DNA of 64,000 nt from NCBI RefSeq assembly GCF_040802235.1, contig NC_133158.1, positions 19,223,001 through 19,287,000 on the forward strand. The letters run 5' to 3'. The notes under the pieces are model-generated. The model had not been told where the DNA came from. It made no database searches and saw only the letters and a list, made by a program, of their open reading frames with translations. How positions within the stretch are numbered: the stretch's first letter is position 1; every line of letters begins with the position of its first letter. Both the position numbers and the translations under genes were made by a program. The stretch is from Manis javanica. Taxonomy: Eukaryota > Chordata > Mammalia > Pholidota > Manidae. This document shows, piece after piece, positions 42,634 through 53,182 of the stretch.

Positions 42634-42639
42634 CAAAAG
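42634..42639. repeat. Right target-site duplication of the solo LTR (CAAAAG)
   Basis: Exact match to 42238-42243. Confidence 0.85.
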
Positions 42640-43876
42640 GAGGAAACCAGTTCTGTCTTACACCATACACAAAAATAAACTCAAAATGGATTAAAGACCT
42701 AAATATAAGACCTAAAACCATAAAACACCTAGAAGAAAACATAGGCAGTATACTTTTGAAAATCAACCTTGGGAATTTTTTTCTGAATAAGTCTCAAAAG
42801 CAAAACAAATGAAAAAATGAACAAATATGACTTTATCAAACTAAAAAGCTTCTGCACAGTAAAGGAAACCATCAACAAAACAAAAAGCAACCTACTATAT
42901 GGGAGAATAAATTGACAAGTGATATATTTGATAAGGGGCTAATATCTAAAATATATAAAGAACTCATACAACCCAACACCAAAAAAGAAAAAACAATAAA
43001 CTGACTAAAAAATGGGCAGAGAACCTGAATAGACATTTTTTCAAAGAAGACATACAGATGGTCAACAGGCACGTGAAAAGATGCTCCACATTGCTAATAA
43101 TCAGGGAAATGCAAATCAAAACCACAGTGAGATATCATCTCACACCAGTCAGAATGGCCAGTATCCAAAAGACAGGAAATAACAAGTGTTGGTGAGAACA
43201 TGGAGAAATGGGAGCCCTCCCACACTGTTGGTAGGAATGTAAATTGGTGCAGCAACTGTGAAAAACAATATGGAGGTTTCTCAAAAAACTAAAATTAGAA
43301 ATACCATATAACCCAGTAACTCCACTTTCAATTTACCCAAAGAAAACAAAATCACTAATTTGAAAAGGTATATGCACCCTTATGTTTACTGCAGCATTAT
43401 TTACAATAGCCAAGATATGGAAGCAACCTAGGTGTCCATTGAAAGATAAATGGATAAAGAAGATGTGGTGCATATATGCAATGGAATATTATTCAGCTAT
43501 AAAAACACAATGAAATCTTGCCATCTACAACAACATGGATAGACCTAGAGGGTATTATGCTAAGTGAAAAAGTCAGAGAAGCACAAATACCATACAATTT
43601 CATTATATATGGAATCTAAAAACAAATGAACAAAGAAACAAAACTGAAACAGGCTCATAGAGAACAAACTGGTGGTTGCCATGGGGGAGAGGGTGGGGTT
43701 TGGGTGAAATAGGTGAAGGGAAAAAAATTACTGAGAATGTTTGGTATCCTGAGGTAGGTAATGGTTATATGAGTGATACACATGTCAAAATGCACTGAGC
43801 TGTATGCTGATATTTGCGCATTTTATTGTATGTGCCTAATTTTTTTTAATTTAAAAGATATAAAATATTAAAAAAT

Positions 43877-44032
43877 AAAAGTACTAGCTGTGCAACTTTG
43901 GACAAGTTTTTCTACTTTTCTGGGTCTCAGTTTCATCTGGAAAGTGGCGATAATGACAGTTGCTATATTATGAACATTAAAGAGGAGAATATAAGCAAAC
44001 ACGAAAAACATGGGTATTACGCACAACAATAC
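43877..44032 (+). repeat. MIR SINE, 3' part of the split copy (its start is the right duplication of the younger L1)
   Basis: 'gtactagctgtgcaactttg', 'gacaagtttttctacttttc', 'tgggtctcagtttcatctgg', 'aaagtggcgataatgacagt', 'acattaaagaggagaatata' complete the MIR begun at 40955-41006. Bases 43877-43889 are the right target duplication. Confidence 0.85.
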
Positions 44033-44084
44033 TGGTTCGCTTTCCTTGCTGGTTTTCATTAAACTATAAATGGTCATATGCTAG

Positions 44085-44422
44085 GCCTTCACTCAATAAA
44101 CAGCTCTGTGGCACCTACTACATTCCAGATGCTGTTCTGAGCACTTGGGATACACTGGCAAACAACAGACAAAGATGCGTGCCTTCTTGGTATTTGGAAA
44201 CGCTAAGTACTTGGAAATTCTATTAGGGGAAGATAAACAGTAAATAATAAAGATGATAAATTATAGAGTACGTCAGAAGATAATAAATGCTACAAGAAAA
44301 AAAATGGAATAGGGTGACAGACGAGTGTTTCGGGCTCAGGCAGCTTACAATTTTAAGTGGGAAGGCCGTGAGAGGTTTGACTGAGGAGGTGATGTTGACA
44401 CACGCATGAGAGAAAGGAAGGA
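44085..44422 (-). repeat. LINE L2 3' region, reverse orientation
   Basis: 'cttcactcaataaacagctc', 'tggcacctactacattccag', 'atgctgttctgagcacttgg', 'gatacactggcaaacaacag', 'agtgggaaggccgtgagagg', 'tttgactgaggaggtgatgt' follow antisense L2 for about 340 bp. Confidence 0.85.
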
Positions 44423-44629
44423 ATACAGGCAGGGGCGAGGGCAGGAGGGGTCATAACTTCCCAATTAAATCAGCTGTGCACGGCCTGAAGCTGAGCATTA
44501 ACTCTGCAGCATGGTGGGATAGGGGTGGTGATGTTCTTTCTACCATATCCTTTTGAATGATTTTATTCAAGTATAAATATTGAGAAAACGACAACTGAAG
44601 GGAAGAATGTGTGCAAAACACAGGAAGGC
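44423..44629. other. Unassigned short interval
   Basis: Nothing recognised. Confidence 0.4.
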
Positions 44630-44805
44630 ATATTGGCACATTGAGTCCGAAACACCTAGATTCAAGTCACATCGGCCACCTACTAGCCATGTGACCTCTG
44701 CCAAGTCATTCAACCTTTAGAGCCTCAGTTTCCTACTGGAGGCAGGGTGATAATGGTCCCCCAAGAGTGCTGTGAGCATTAAAGCAAATAACACAGGCAG
44801 GGTTC
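44630..44805 (+). repeat. MIR SINE
   Basis: 'acacctagattcaagtcaca', 'tcggccacctactagccatg', 'tgacctctgccaagtcattc', 'agcctcagtttcctactgga', 'gctgtgagcattaaagcaaa'. Confidence 0.9.
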
Positions 44806-45487
44806 TACCGTAAGTCCTTGATGCCTTTCTTACCTGAGACCCCATTTGGATCTGTGGGGCTGCCCAGCCTGCATGTCCCCCTCATTCTGATCACCAAACA
44901 CTCCGGAACAACAATTACCGGCCTGTTTTCTGCAGTCAGTTCCAACTGCTTCCCTGACGCACCAATTAGCTTGTGCAATTTCAACACTTCTCCAACTACA
45001 TGATTTTACATTCATATTCAATAATTTATGGAAATGGATGCTTGTATTTTCGCCTTTTTTTTTAAAGCACTTTAAAGAGATGGCCCAATCTTCTGACACT
45101 TGACACAGTTGATGAGCCATCTGCCCAGTGGTGGATTGGTTTCACTTTTGTAGAGCTGGGCCTCCTGGGGAGCTCCAGGAGAAGAGAACGCTTTCTAAAA
45201 CATTTCAATTGTAAGTGCAGTTCGTTAGTTTAGATCTCATTACAATAAATTATTATCCACTGCTTTAAATCTCAACAAAATGGACACTGCAATGATTAGA
45301 GTCCCTTATGTTTGTAGAAAAACCCTATAATAAACCTACACTTGATGATACAAACAGCCGATTGATCCTCAACCAAACCAGTTATTTGTCCCAAGAGGGA
45401 AAGCCCCCCATTTAACAATCAAAATAGGGGTCTGGGCCTGTTAATTTTCTCAGAAGAACAGTAAGATTGTGTCCACAGGCGAATTTG
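44806..45487. promoter_or_regulatory. Repeat-free block, candidate conserved non-coding sequence
   Basis: No repeat recognised over about 680 bases. 45040-45400 has AT-rich, undecayed-looking text, including 'ttacaataaattattatcca' and 'ctgctttaaatctcaacaaa'. The regulatory label is inference from appearance. Confidence 0.25.
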
Positions 45488-45489
45488 AT

Positions 45490-45562
45490 CATGGCAGTTG
45501 CCTGCTTAAAACCTTTCACAGTTTCTCATCATGTTTAGGAAAAAGTTCTGTCAAAGAATAAT
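45490..45562 (+). repeat. Possible LINE L2 fragment
   Basis: 'ggcagttgcctgcttaaaac', 'ctttcacagtttctcatcat' resembles the L2 'aaacccttcagtggcttcccat' segment, short and diverged. Confidence 0.4.
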
Positions 45563-45589
45563 GTTCAGAAGATAAAAACCGAAGTCATT

Positions 45590-46162
45590 TTCTCCAATAT
45601 TATTGATCTATAATTGATACAGCATTGTATTAGTGTAAGGTGTACAACATAATGATTTGATATACATACATGTATATATACATTGCAAAATGATCACCAC
45701 AGTAAGTTAACATCAGTTTCCAAAGTTAACATTTTTTTTTCCTGTGCAGGAAAAAAATCTCTCTCTTAGCAACTTTTAAGATATCTCTCTCTTAGCAACT
45801 TTCATATATACAATACAGTATAGTTAACTATAGCCACCATGTTGTACATTACATCCCCAGGAATTATTTATCTTACAACTGGGAGTTCGTACCTTTCGAC
45901 CACTTTCACCCACCAACCTGTTCTGTTTCTGTAAGTTTGGTTCTTTTCAATTCCACATGTAAGTGAGACCATATGGTATGTGTCGTTCTCTGTCTGAATT
46001 ATTTCACTTAGCATAATGCCCTCAAGGTCCACTGATATTGTCACAGATGGCAGGCTTTTCTTCCTTTTTATGGCTGCATAATATTCCATTGTGCATGCAT
46101 GGGTCGGTCAGTGGACACATGTCTTGGCCACGTGAATAATCCTGCAGTGAACATGGGGGTGT
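45590..46162 (-). mobile_element. L1 (L1M-type) 3' end with ORF2 C-terminal remnant, reverse orientation
   Basis: The antisense 3' UTR runs from 'tattgatctataattgatac' through 'gtacaacataatgatttgat' and 'caccacagtaagttaacatc'. An ORF2 C-terminal remnant (MEYYAAIKRKKS..., minus-strand frame 45868-46089) follows, with 'cataatattccattgtgcat' and 'tgagaccatatggtatgtgt'. It is 5'-truncated and carries a 25-bp tandem duplication in the UTR. Confidence 0.85.
45759..45808. repeat. 25-bp tandem duplication inside the L1 3' UTR
   Basis: TCTCTCTCTTAGCAACTTT occurs at 45759-45777 and 45784-45802, a period of 25. Confidence 0.9.
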
Positions 46163-46698
46163 AGGCATCTCTTCAAGATGGTGATTTCTGAAAATCCAAC
46201 TCTAATACTGACATAGAATAACTATGTGTCAATATTTATTTAACTGAGTAACGAGAGAACCAGTCATATGGTAGAGCTGGTTTAAACAGTATTTGAGGAC
46301 AGGGGTTTATACAGTTCTTCAGGAAAAGCATATAGAAGTAAGTTTTAATTCATTTGTTCATTTTTTTAAGTTGGAAACAAAACAGACTGAAGGTGTGACA
46401 AAGCATAACCTTTGGGGTTTCTTCTCTACCAGGCAGAAACCACTGGTTTCTCTGCAAAAGGATAGCTATCTCCAAATAAACATACAACCTCACAGTGATA
46501 GGGCCCAATCAATAAATAGCAAAATCAAACAAAGGTACAATCCCATTTCCTCAAGGGAATTTTCCCAACTCCCTGAGCAGGCCAGCTCCTGGGAACGCTC
46601 CACGGAGGCGTTCTGTTGGCCTCCCTCATGGCACTTCTCAGAACGTTAGCTTACTACCCACGGTGCAGTCATTTGCTGAAAAGTCTACCTCCCTGATG
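46163..46698. other. Unassigned non-coding stretch
   Basis: The 118-codon forward frame (46293-46649) has no domain. No repeat recognised. Confidence 0.35.
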
Positions 46699-46790
46699 GG
46701 AACATAAATCCCTCCAGAGCGGGGCGGATCTGTTTTATTCACCAGGGGATACCTGGGGCCTAGCACAGAGACTGAAACTGCGAGGAAGGG
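46699..46790 (+). repeat. LINE L2 3' end fragment
   Basis: 'gggaacataaatccctccag', 'gcggatctgttttattcacc', 'tacctggggcctagcacaga' follow the forward L2 tail. Confidence 0.6.
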
Positions 46791-48240
46791 AGTGGCATGG
46801 GGAGGCTGGCTTCAAGGGCCTCTGGCTATGCCTCGTTCTGCCCAGTTCTGGCCAACAGCCTAGCTGAGCCATCTGTGTTCCAGGAAGTTCATGTGAGGGC
46901 AGGCTAACTGCTCCCGGGGACTCCTGGGACCGCTTGCCAGACGGCTACTCAGGCAAATCGGAGGAACAAGTCTCACCTTCTTGGGTCCACGCCTCATTCT
47001 TATATTTGAGTTTTTGGGCAGAATCTCGGAAAGCACTGTATTCATCCTAGCACAAACGTGGGGTGAAGCTCGTCTGATCCGGACTCAGACAGACTGCACC
47101 AAGACCCCACAGGATGATTAAGGGCGTCCTCTAATCACACCAACTGATATAAATTACTATGTCGGCTGCTCTGAGCAGCATCTGTGGGATTTACACCTCA
47201 TTACATCAGCGGTGCCAAATGAAGCCACAGGGTTCAGCCATCCCCTGCTCAGGAGCTGTGTCTGTTTTAGACAAACGTAAAGGGCGACAGGAAAGTGGAA
47301 TCAAAAACCTTCAGTGAGCAACAGCAACATTGCTGGGGGAAACAGAAACTAAAATAGTCACAATTTTGTGTTTGGGGGTTTCTGATCTGAATCAGCTCTT
47401 TACGCTTCTGCCAAACTGCGGCCTCAGTTCTTCCTGGGGCTGCAGTTTAGCCTGAGAACCAGTAAAACCGCAGGCCCAGGTGGTCCGGGAGGCTGAGGAC
47501 ACCGCAGTTCGCAGGTTTAGGGATTCTGCAGAGGCAAGAATTCAGCTTTGTGGGGGGCAATGCCGACAGTGGCTAGGGCCTCCCCATGATGTCCATGGCC
47601 GCCTTCCATAAATAAAGCATGGAAGAGAAAGCAGTGGCTTGGGCGACAAACGAGGCTTCAAGACAAGCTCCAGTTGGCCAGCCGTGCCTCTGGCCCCAGC
47701 AAGCCACACTGCTGAGGTTTGGGCGGCTCCGGGCAGCCCCCTCCCACCCCTGCCAACCCTCCCGGGGCCTATAGGATTAAACCAGGAAGGTGGGGAGCCA
47801 GGAAACCTGGGTTTCTTTATTGCCTTCCAAGGTGGAGGGGAGGAAGAGAAAGAGGCAGAAAATGAAGGAAGGCCACAGGAAATGCACACCCATCAGAGGC
47901 AGAAGGATTCCAGACGTGATTATAAAGTCAGGGGCTGCATGTCATAATGGTGTTTCAGCAGCCATCACGGGTTTTTTTTTTCCCAGAAGCATCCCATTTA
48001 GACCACGGGAGGACAATGTCACTGGTGCACACCGACGTGCACATGTGCAGTTGATGAACGGGCGTGGGGTGGGGGACCAGGACACAGACAATCACGGGAC
48101 AGAAGTCCTGGAGACGGTGTCAGGCTCACCTAGAGGCTTTCCTAGGGAGGACGCGGCCCCCACCCTGCCAGGTGCCCTCCGCACACACCTGCGACCACAG
48201 CGGCTCATCCAAACAACTGTGACCCTGGGGGGCTTCCTGT
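46791..48240. promoter_or_regulatory. Repeat-free block, partly enhancer-like
   Basis: No repeat recognised over about 1.4 kb. 46900-47410 has undecayed-looking text ('accaactgatataaattact', 'cacctcattacatcagcggt', 'caggaaagtggaatcaaaaa'). 47640-48240 is GC-rich with overlapping frames on both strands and no domain. Function is inferred only. Confidence 0.25.
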
Positions 48241-48279
48241 AGCCTGGGAGCACGCAGCCTGGGAGCACGCAGCCTGCGG
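48241..48279. repeat. 15-bp tandem repeat, 2.5 copies
   Basis: AGCCTGGGAGCACGC is repeated twice exactly, then begins a third time (AGCCTGCGG). Confidence 0.95.
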
Positions 48280-48884
48280 CACGGCCAGCAGAGCAGCCCC
48301 CACAGACAGCCCTGATGATGGCCAGCAGGGCACTGGGAGGACTCGGGAAATGCTCTCTCCTGTCCCCACAGCTCCCCAGTGGGACTGGGTCTGGCTATCC
48401 ATCCTGATACACACCTGGATGGTTTTCACCCTTGCTCTGTCTTACTTCCCTACTACCTACCAGTGCTTCCTAGATCACCTTCCAGGCAAAAGACTCAGCC
48501 TCCCAGTGTATTTCCCTGGGTGTGCTTCCAGGAAACCCCAAACCAAAGCAGCGCCTTGGTGCAACTTATTAAGAGGCACCCGTCAGGGCTGCAGGGCTTG
48601 GCAAGCAACTTCTCTGGTCCGACTAAGTCTGACCAGGGCTCTGACAGGCAGGAGATACGTGGGCTGGATCGCAGCCCACCTGCCCCTCTGCTGGGCATCT
48701 CCGCCCTACCTAGGCACCCCACAGCAGCCATCGATCAACCCCACCACCTCCTCTTCTTACCTTCAGGAAGCAGCAAGTTCCCTGAAGAGCAACTGGTCTA
48801 TTTTTGAAGCACACCAGAAATTCCACCAACATACTCTTGAGAGTCTGGACACTCCCAGGAATTCAAGGAGCGAGTGGGGCGTGG
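48280..48884. other. Unassigned GC-leaning stretch with long open frames
   Basis: A 198-codon frame (48350-48946) and a 142-codon frame (48379-48807), both forward, overlap each other. Neither shows a domain. The longer one ends inside a MIR, so I regard both as chance. Confidence 0.4.
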
Positions 48885-49032
48885 GAGAAATAGCGCAGGG
48901 CCTGATGAGAGTGCTGAGTTCAAATGCTGCCTCTGCCACTTCCTGACTGTGTGACTCAGGGTAGGTCGTTTCAACTCTGGTGCTTCCATTTCTGCAGCTG
49001 AAAGAGGGCACACGAGTGCTTGAAGCATACAC
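48885..49032 (+). repeat. MIR SINE
   Basis: 'gcgcagggcctgatgagagt', 'gctgagttcaaatgctgcct', 'ctgccacttcctgactgtgt', 'gactcagggtaggtcgtttc', 'aactctggtgcttccatttc'. Confidence 0.85.
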
Positions 49033-50128
49033 TTAGGGAGTGATGCCAAGCTCCCAGAAGGCTGGAGTGGCTGGCGATCAGAGGGTGGCCCCACTGGAGC
49101 CCTCTGCCTTCTTCCTGCACCCCTCTCCCCAAACAGCCAGGTGGGCTCGCTAAGGGGTCAGGGCCCAACTGGGACCCACAGATGTGAGTCTCTGAGGCCC
49201 CTGACGTTCAGAACCAGGTCGACCCAAGCTGGTGTTGACTGCTTGCTGCTGAGTGCCGAGATATAAAATGTTAATGGAAAGGAGGCCATCGATCACGTGA
49301 TGGTGGCAAAGCTCGTGTCCCATCTGTTCTTTGGTTCTCCCACTCCAGGTTGGTCCTGAAAACAACTCCCTGACTATTCCTTTGCTGAGTAAAATGCTGC
49401 AGGACAGAACAGCCCTGAGAGACCCCATGCTGGGTGAGGACACTGACCTTCTCTCTATTTCTTGACTCTTGTGCCCTGAGGGTAATCCACCCTCATGACT
49501 GTGTGTTATGATTGTCAGATTGTCACTGGACTTCTGAGCAGGGCTTCCTGGGCTGCCACTGTCCTAGGTTTTCCTCACCTGGAGATGCTGGTTTGAGCAT
49601 GAGTCACAGGCTCCCTTACCTAAACACCAACCCTGTCAAGCTTTTACTGCAATCAAGGCCAAGCCAATAAGACCTGCAGAAATCAGACTTGAAGCCTAGA
49701 GACCCTGAAAGCACCTCCTCCCAGATCCCTAGCCGCACACCCGGCCCAGGCAAGCCTGGTTTATCCATTAGGGGACATACACGAGCACACACACACCGAA
49801 CACACACACACACCCCATGTGGCTACACTTTCTGAGTCTCACAAACATGTTAGAGACCGGAGAAAATAAAAGATAGTGGCTTGCATAATTAAAGGAAAAA
49901 TCTGCAAAATGAAAAGTAGTAAGTGTTTAATGAAAAGTCTATAAACATGAGGTCCAATTTGTTCATTGTCAAGTTTAGTTTTCATTATATCTGAAAACAG
50001 TCAGTTGGTTCCCTTTCCCTGCTAGAATTTCTAAGTATGCACGAAGATTGCTTAGAAAGTAGAGCCAATAGCAAGTTAAATGAGTTACTATTCATAGCCA
50101 AGTAAGTTCAAAAGCAAATGCTAAAAAT
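49033..50128. other. Unassigned non-coding stretch
   Basis: No repeat recognised except the (CA)n-type run at 49780-49814. 49870-50110 is AT-rich with undecayed-looking text. Confidence 0.35.
49780..49814. repeat. Imperfect (CA)n repeat
   Basis: CA units broken by GAG and CCGA. Confidence 0.85.
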
Positions 50129-50134
50129 TGTTTA

Positions 50135-50226
50135 AAATATATATATAAAAATATATATACATATGTATATACATAGAGTGCATTATACTATATAATATGC
50201 ATAGTATGTGTCACACACACACACAC

Positions 50227-50261
<35 letters not shown>

Positions 50262-50276
50262 TACACATGTATGGGT
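50135..50276. repeat. Compound (AT)n/(AC)n microsatellite
   Basis: (AT)n blocks, then (CA)n (50212-50227), (TA)n (50228-50240), (CA)n (50240-50261), with ATGTATAC-type junctions. Likely length-polymorphic, and the AT parts are prone to cruciform formation. Confidence 0.92.
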
Positions 50277-51594
50277 CCACTATGTTTGATATAATATATA
50301 ATGTAGGGTGAAGTTCTAAAAGTAAGAGTAACTAAAATGGCTGGCTGTACAGCAAGCCATAATTGTTATTATAACTCTTTACTAGAATATACATGCTCCT
50401 CTGAAGAAGTCTTTATTTTTTTTCCCCCTGAAGATGCTGATTTGAAAGTCAGTCACTGGCCATGAAAGATGCACACAAATAATTCCCTGCTTATTATTTC
50501 AATGGAGGAAAAATACAATTTTGTCCCTCAGAACTAAGTGACTTTATGACCAGGAACCCACCTGCCTTCCTCCAGCCTTCTGTGCTACAGATTTGCTGCC
50601 ACACCCATTTCTTCCAGCAATTTCCAGAGCTGGTTGGGTTCATCAGCCACTTAACCTCTTCTGCAAATCTCTGAGCTCTTGCCGCCTTCCCCCAGGGGGA
50701 GCCCTGAAGTGCACTGGTCCTCCTGAATGACTGACCACCACTATGCCAGCTATGGCAGTCACCCGCATCTTCTAAGGGTCTCGGAGGCTGCACCCTTTGG
50801 GTAAAGTCACCCCTGGAAGCCTCTGTTCCCCAGAAAGCCACTTCACCACTTCAGCTGAGCTCTTGAGAAATGAGAGGTGTGAGGAGGCCATTAGCAGAGC
50901 TTGGGTTGGGGGGGCACCAGGGAACTCCCCTCACAGCAGGCATGCCTTAGAGGTTTGTTTTCCTACCACTTCAAGGAGCAAATTGATTTCAAATGCACAC
51001 GTTAGAGCCTCTTGCTCACCCCATAATCTCTCCAATTAAGGTGAAAGGCTCGTGACAGCCTAGTCTTCATTATGAGGAAACCACAGGCAGGCCTGGGTTG
51101 GAGGTGCCCTGGGCAGCTTTTGGACCCAGGGGGGGTCCCAACAGTACCAACAGGAGACAGATGGATGCTGGGTTTGTCGATGCATAATTCACACAGTCTG
51201 AGAGCCCTACTGATACTTGACATCCAAGGATTCTCTCCAAGCCTGGCTGCTGTGCAGATGGGTGGAAGCACCCAGGCAGAGACTGGGACAAGCTGGGGAG
51301 GAGAAAGAGAGTGGGGGTGGAGCTGTGTCCACTCACAGCTCTTAGGCCCCTCATGCCGCATCTCCAGCAACTGCCAGCCCCTCCCATGCTGGGCGGCAAG
51401 GGAAGCGTCCTCATCAACATTGCCGGCCCCTCGGCCTAGCTCCTGGAGGGCTGTGGACTAGGACAAGAGCAGCTCTCTCTCCTCCTCCTTGCAAAGCTTT
51501 GCTGCTGGATCCCCTCCCCATCCTGGTCCCAGCCGGCCCTTAGGAAGCCATTGCTAGTCACACATCACAGAATCACAGCTCATGATGATAGAGA
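50277..51594. other. Unassigned non-coding stretch
   Basis: No repeat recognised. GC-rich from 51070 to 51540, with overlapping frames of 116-129 codons on both strands, none domain-like. Confidence 0.35.
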
Positions 51595-51718
51595 ACTCAG
51601 TTCAAGAAACATGCCTTCGTTGTGCCAGGCACTGTTTGGATGCAGGGGATACAGCATGACCAAAATACCTTAAAACCCAAATTGTCATGGACTTGACATT
51701 CTTTTGGACAGAATCACT
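51595..51718 (-). repeat. LINE L2 3' end, reverse orientation
   Basis: 'tcaagaaacatgccttcgtt', 'gtgccaggcactgtttggat', 'gcaggggatacagcatgacc', 'catggacttgacattctttt'. Confidence 0.8.
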
Positions 51719-51774
51719 GGAAATCAATATGATCTAGTCTCCTCTGGTGGAACAGAAAGCAAAAGGCATGAGCT

Positions 51775-51962
51775 CCAACTGTGGGCCTAATGCTGCACCT
51801 GGACTTTTCTATTTGTCATTTAATTCTCCCCCCCAACCACCTTGGAAGAGTGTCACCCCTATTCTACAGAAGAAGAAACTGAGGCCCATGGAAGTTTCAG
51901 AAGATGCCCAGGGTCACAAAGCTAGTAAGTGATAAATCCCACTTTGGCTTCCAAGCCAGTGA
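51775..51962 (-). repeat. MIR SINE, reverse orientation
   Basis: 'tgtcatttaattctcccccc', 'ctattctacagaagaagaaa', 'ctgaggcccatggaagtttc', 'agggtcacaaagctagtaag'. Confidence 0.9.
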
Positions 51963-52049
51963 AGTGTGTCTTGGATGAAGCCTCCCTATCTCTCTAGCCC
52001 ATGTTATTAGCTCCCCTTTAAAATAACAAGTTTAGTTGGTAATGCCAAC

Positions 52050-52245
52050 ATCTAATAACTCTGTGTGGTTGGGCAAGGGACTCGGTTTTCTCAACTGTAA
52101 AACAGGGCTGATGGCACCCATCTCCCGGAGTTGTAATGAGGGGTAGAGATCAGACCTGTACAGTCCTGTGCCCAGAGCCTGGCACTAGCTAACCTTTGGT
52201 TAATGTGAGCCATCATTATTATTATTAGTAGTAGTAGTAGGAGCA
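52050..52245 (+). repeat. MIR SINE
   Basis: 'ctctgtgtggttgggcaagg', 'gactcggttttctcaactgt', 'aaaacagggctgatggcacc', 'gagttgtaatgaggggtaga', 'gcccagagcctggcactagc'. It ends in a short (ATT)n/(AGT)n run (52213-52241). Confidence 0.88.
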
Positions 52246-52744
52246 TTTTCATATTTGATATGAACAATCTCATATAAGGAACAAATGGTAAATTACATCT
52301 AGCAAATCCTCCTTAAAAACAGAATAAAAGTACACTAAGTCAGGCCTAGAGAAAAACATGGTTGCTGTGAACATTATGAATACAGTAGGTGCTCAATATG
52401 TGCCTACCTTTTGACTCCTACTGTCATAGTTTTAAGACACGACTAAGATGAATTCTACACTGTCAGATGTGTACCTGACCCCTCATCCTTGAGCCATATC
52501 TGTGCTGGCCATGATGACGGCCGTGAACATTGCCCAGAATGGATGTCGAGTGGCAGCGCCAGGCACAGACCTCTCAGTGGGGTCCCCACCAGCGTGGCTC
52601 CGCTCAGAATTCAGTTCAGTGTCATGGGCTCCTTGCTTAAATATTGGTGGTCTAGAGCTGGGGTTGGTTTAAGCTCAGCAATATGTCCATGTCACAGCCC
52701 TGTTTTCCTTGGCTATTAAAAGCCACCAGGTGACACCTTTTGTA
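52246..52744. other. Unassigned non-coding stretch
   Basis: A short L2/MIR-like end ('acagtaggtgctcaatatgt') lies near 52383-52402. Otherwise nothing recognised. Confidence 0.4.
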
Positions 52745-53182
52745 ATACTTTTCTTACCTTTTGCCTGTGTATCAGCTTCTGTCGCCTCACAAACCAGCCC
52801 CAAAACTTATTGCTTTAAAACACCTCTCATTTATTTCGTTTGCAATTTTGCAGCTGCCAGTCTGCACGGGGCTCAGCAGAATGGTTCCTTGCCCCCACTG
52901 GGCTCATTCTTATGGCTACAGGCAGCTTCCACAGCGGCTCAGATGGGTGGGTCTCAGGGGCCTCGCCGGGACAGCTCATCTGGGCTCCATGTATCTCTCA
53001 TCACCCCACAGACTAGACCGGGCTTGTTCATGTGGCGGCAGAAGGACTCCAAGAGCTGCCTGCCAGAGAGAGGGAAAACCCCACTGGGCCTGCATCACAT
53101 GTGCAGACACCCCACTGGCTAAAGCCAGTTGCTCTAGGTCCAGGGTCAGAGTGGGAAATCACGTGGCAAGGGCTGCAGGGAC
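52745..53182 (-). repeat. Ancient LTR-like repeat, reverse orientation
   Basis: 'cctcacaaaccagccccaaa', 'acttattgctttaaaacacc', then 'ttgcagctgccagtctgcac', 'actgggctcattcttatggc' resembles an antisense old LTR of the type at 25828-26275. Forward frames of 137-152 codons cross it and are chance. Confidence 0.5.

Larger units (their letters stand above)
41928..43876 (+). mobile_element. Younger L1 (ORF2 3' half plus 3' UTR), interrupted by a solo LTR
   Basis: ORF2 nucleotide landmarks in order: 'aaaagaccctgaatatacaa', 'tgacttcaagctatactaca', 'gcatggtactggcacaaaag', 'tgttcaataaatggtggtag' (before the LTR), then 'ttacaccatacacaaaaata', 'agcttctgcacagtaaagga', 'gaacctgaatagacattttt', 'atggagaaatgggagccctc', 'ggaagcaacctaggtgtcca'. 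The 3' UTR includes 'ctggtggttgccatggggga'. It is 5'-truncated. ORF2 is broken by frameshifts, stops and the LTR, so it is inactive. Confidence 0.88.

Noticed and set aside
42549..42812. 87-codon forward frame spanning the solo LTR and L1
   Set aside because: It is a chance fusion: antisense LTR sequence read into a decayed L1 ORF2 segment.
45868..46089. Minus-strand 73-codon frame beginning MEYYAAIKRKKS
   Set aside because: It is the C-terminal remnant of L1 ORF2 followed by 3' UTR, not a host gene.
48350..48946. 198-codon forward frame
   Set aside because: It overlaps another long frame in the same direction and ends in a MIR. No family resemblance.
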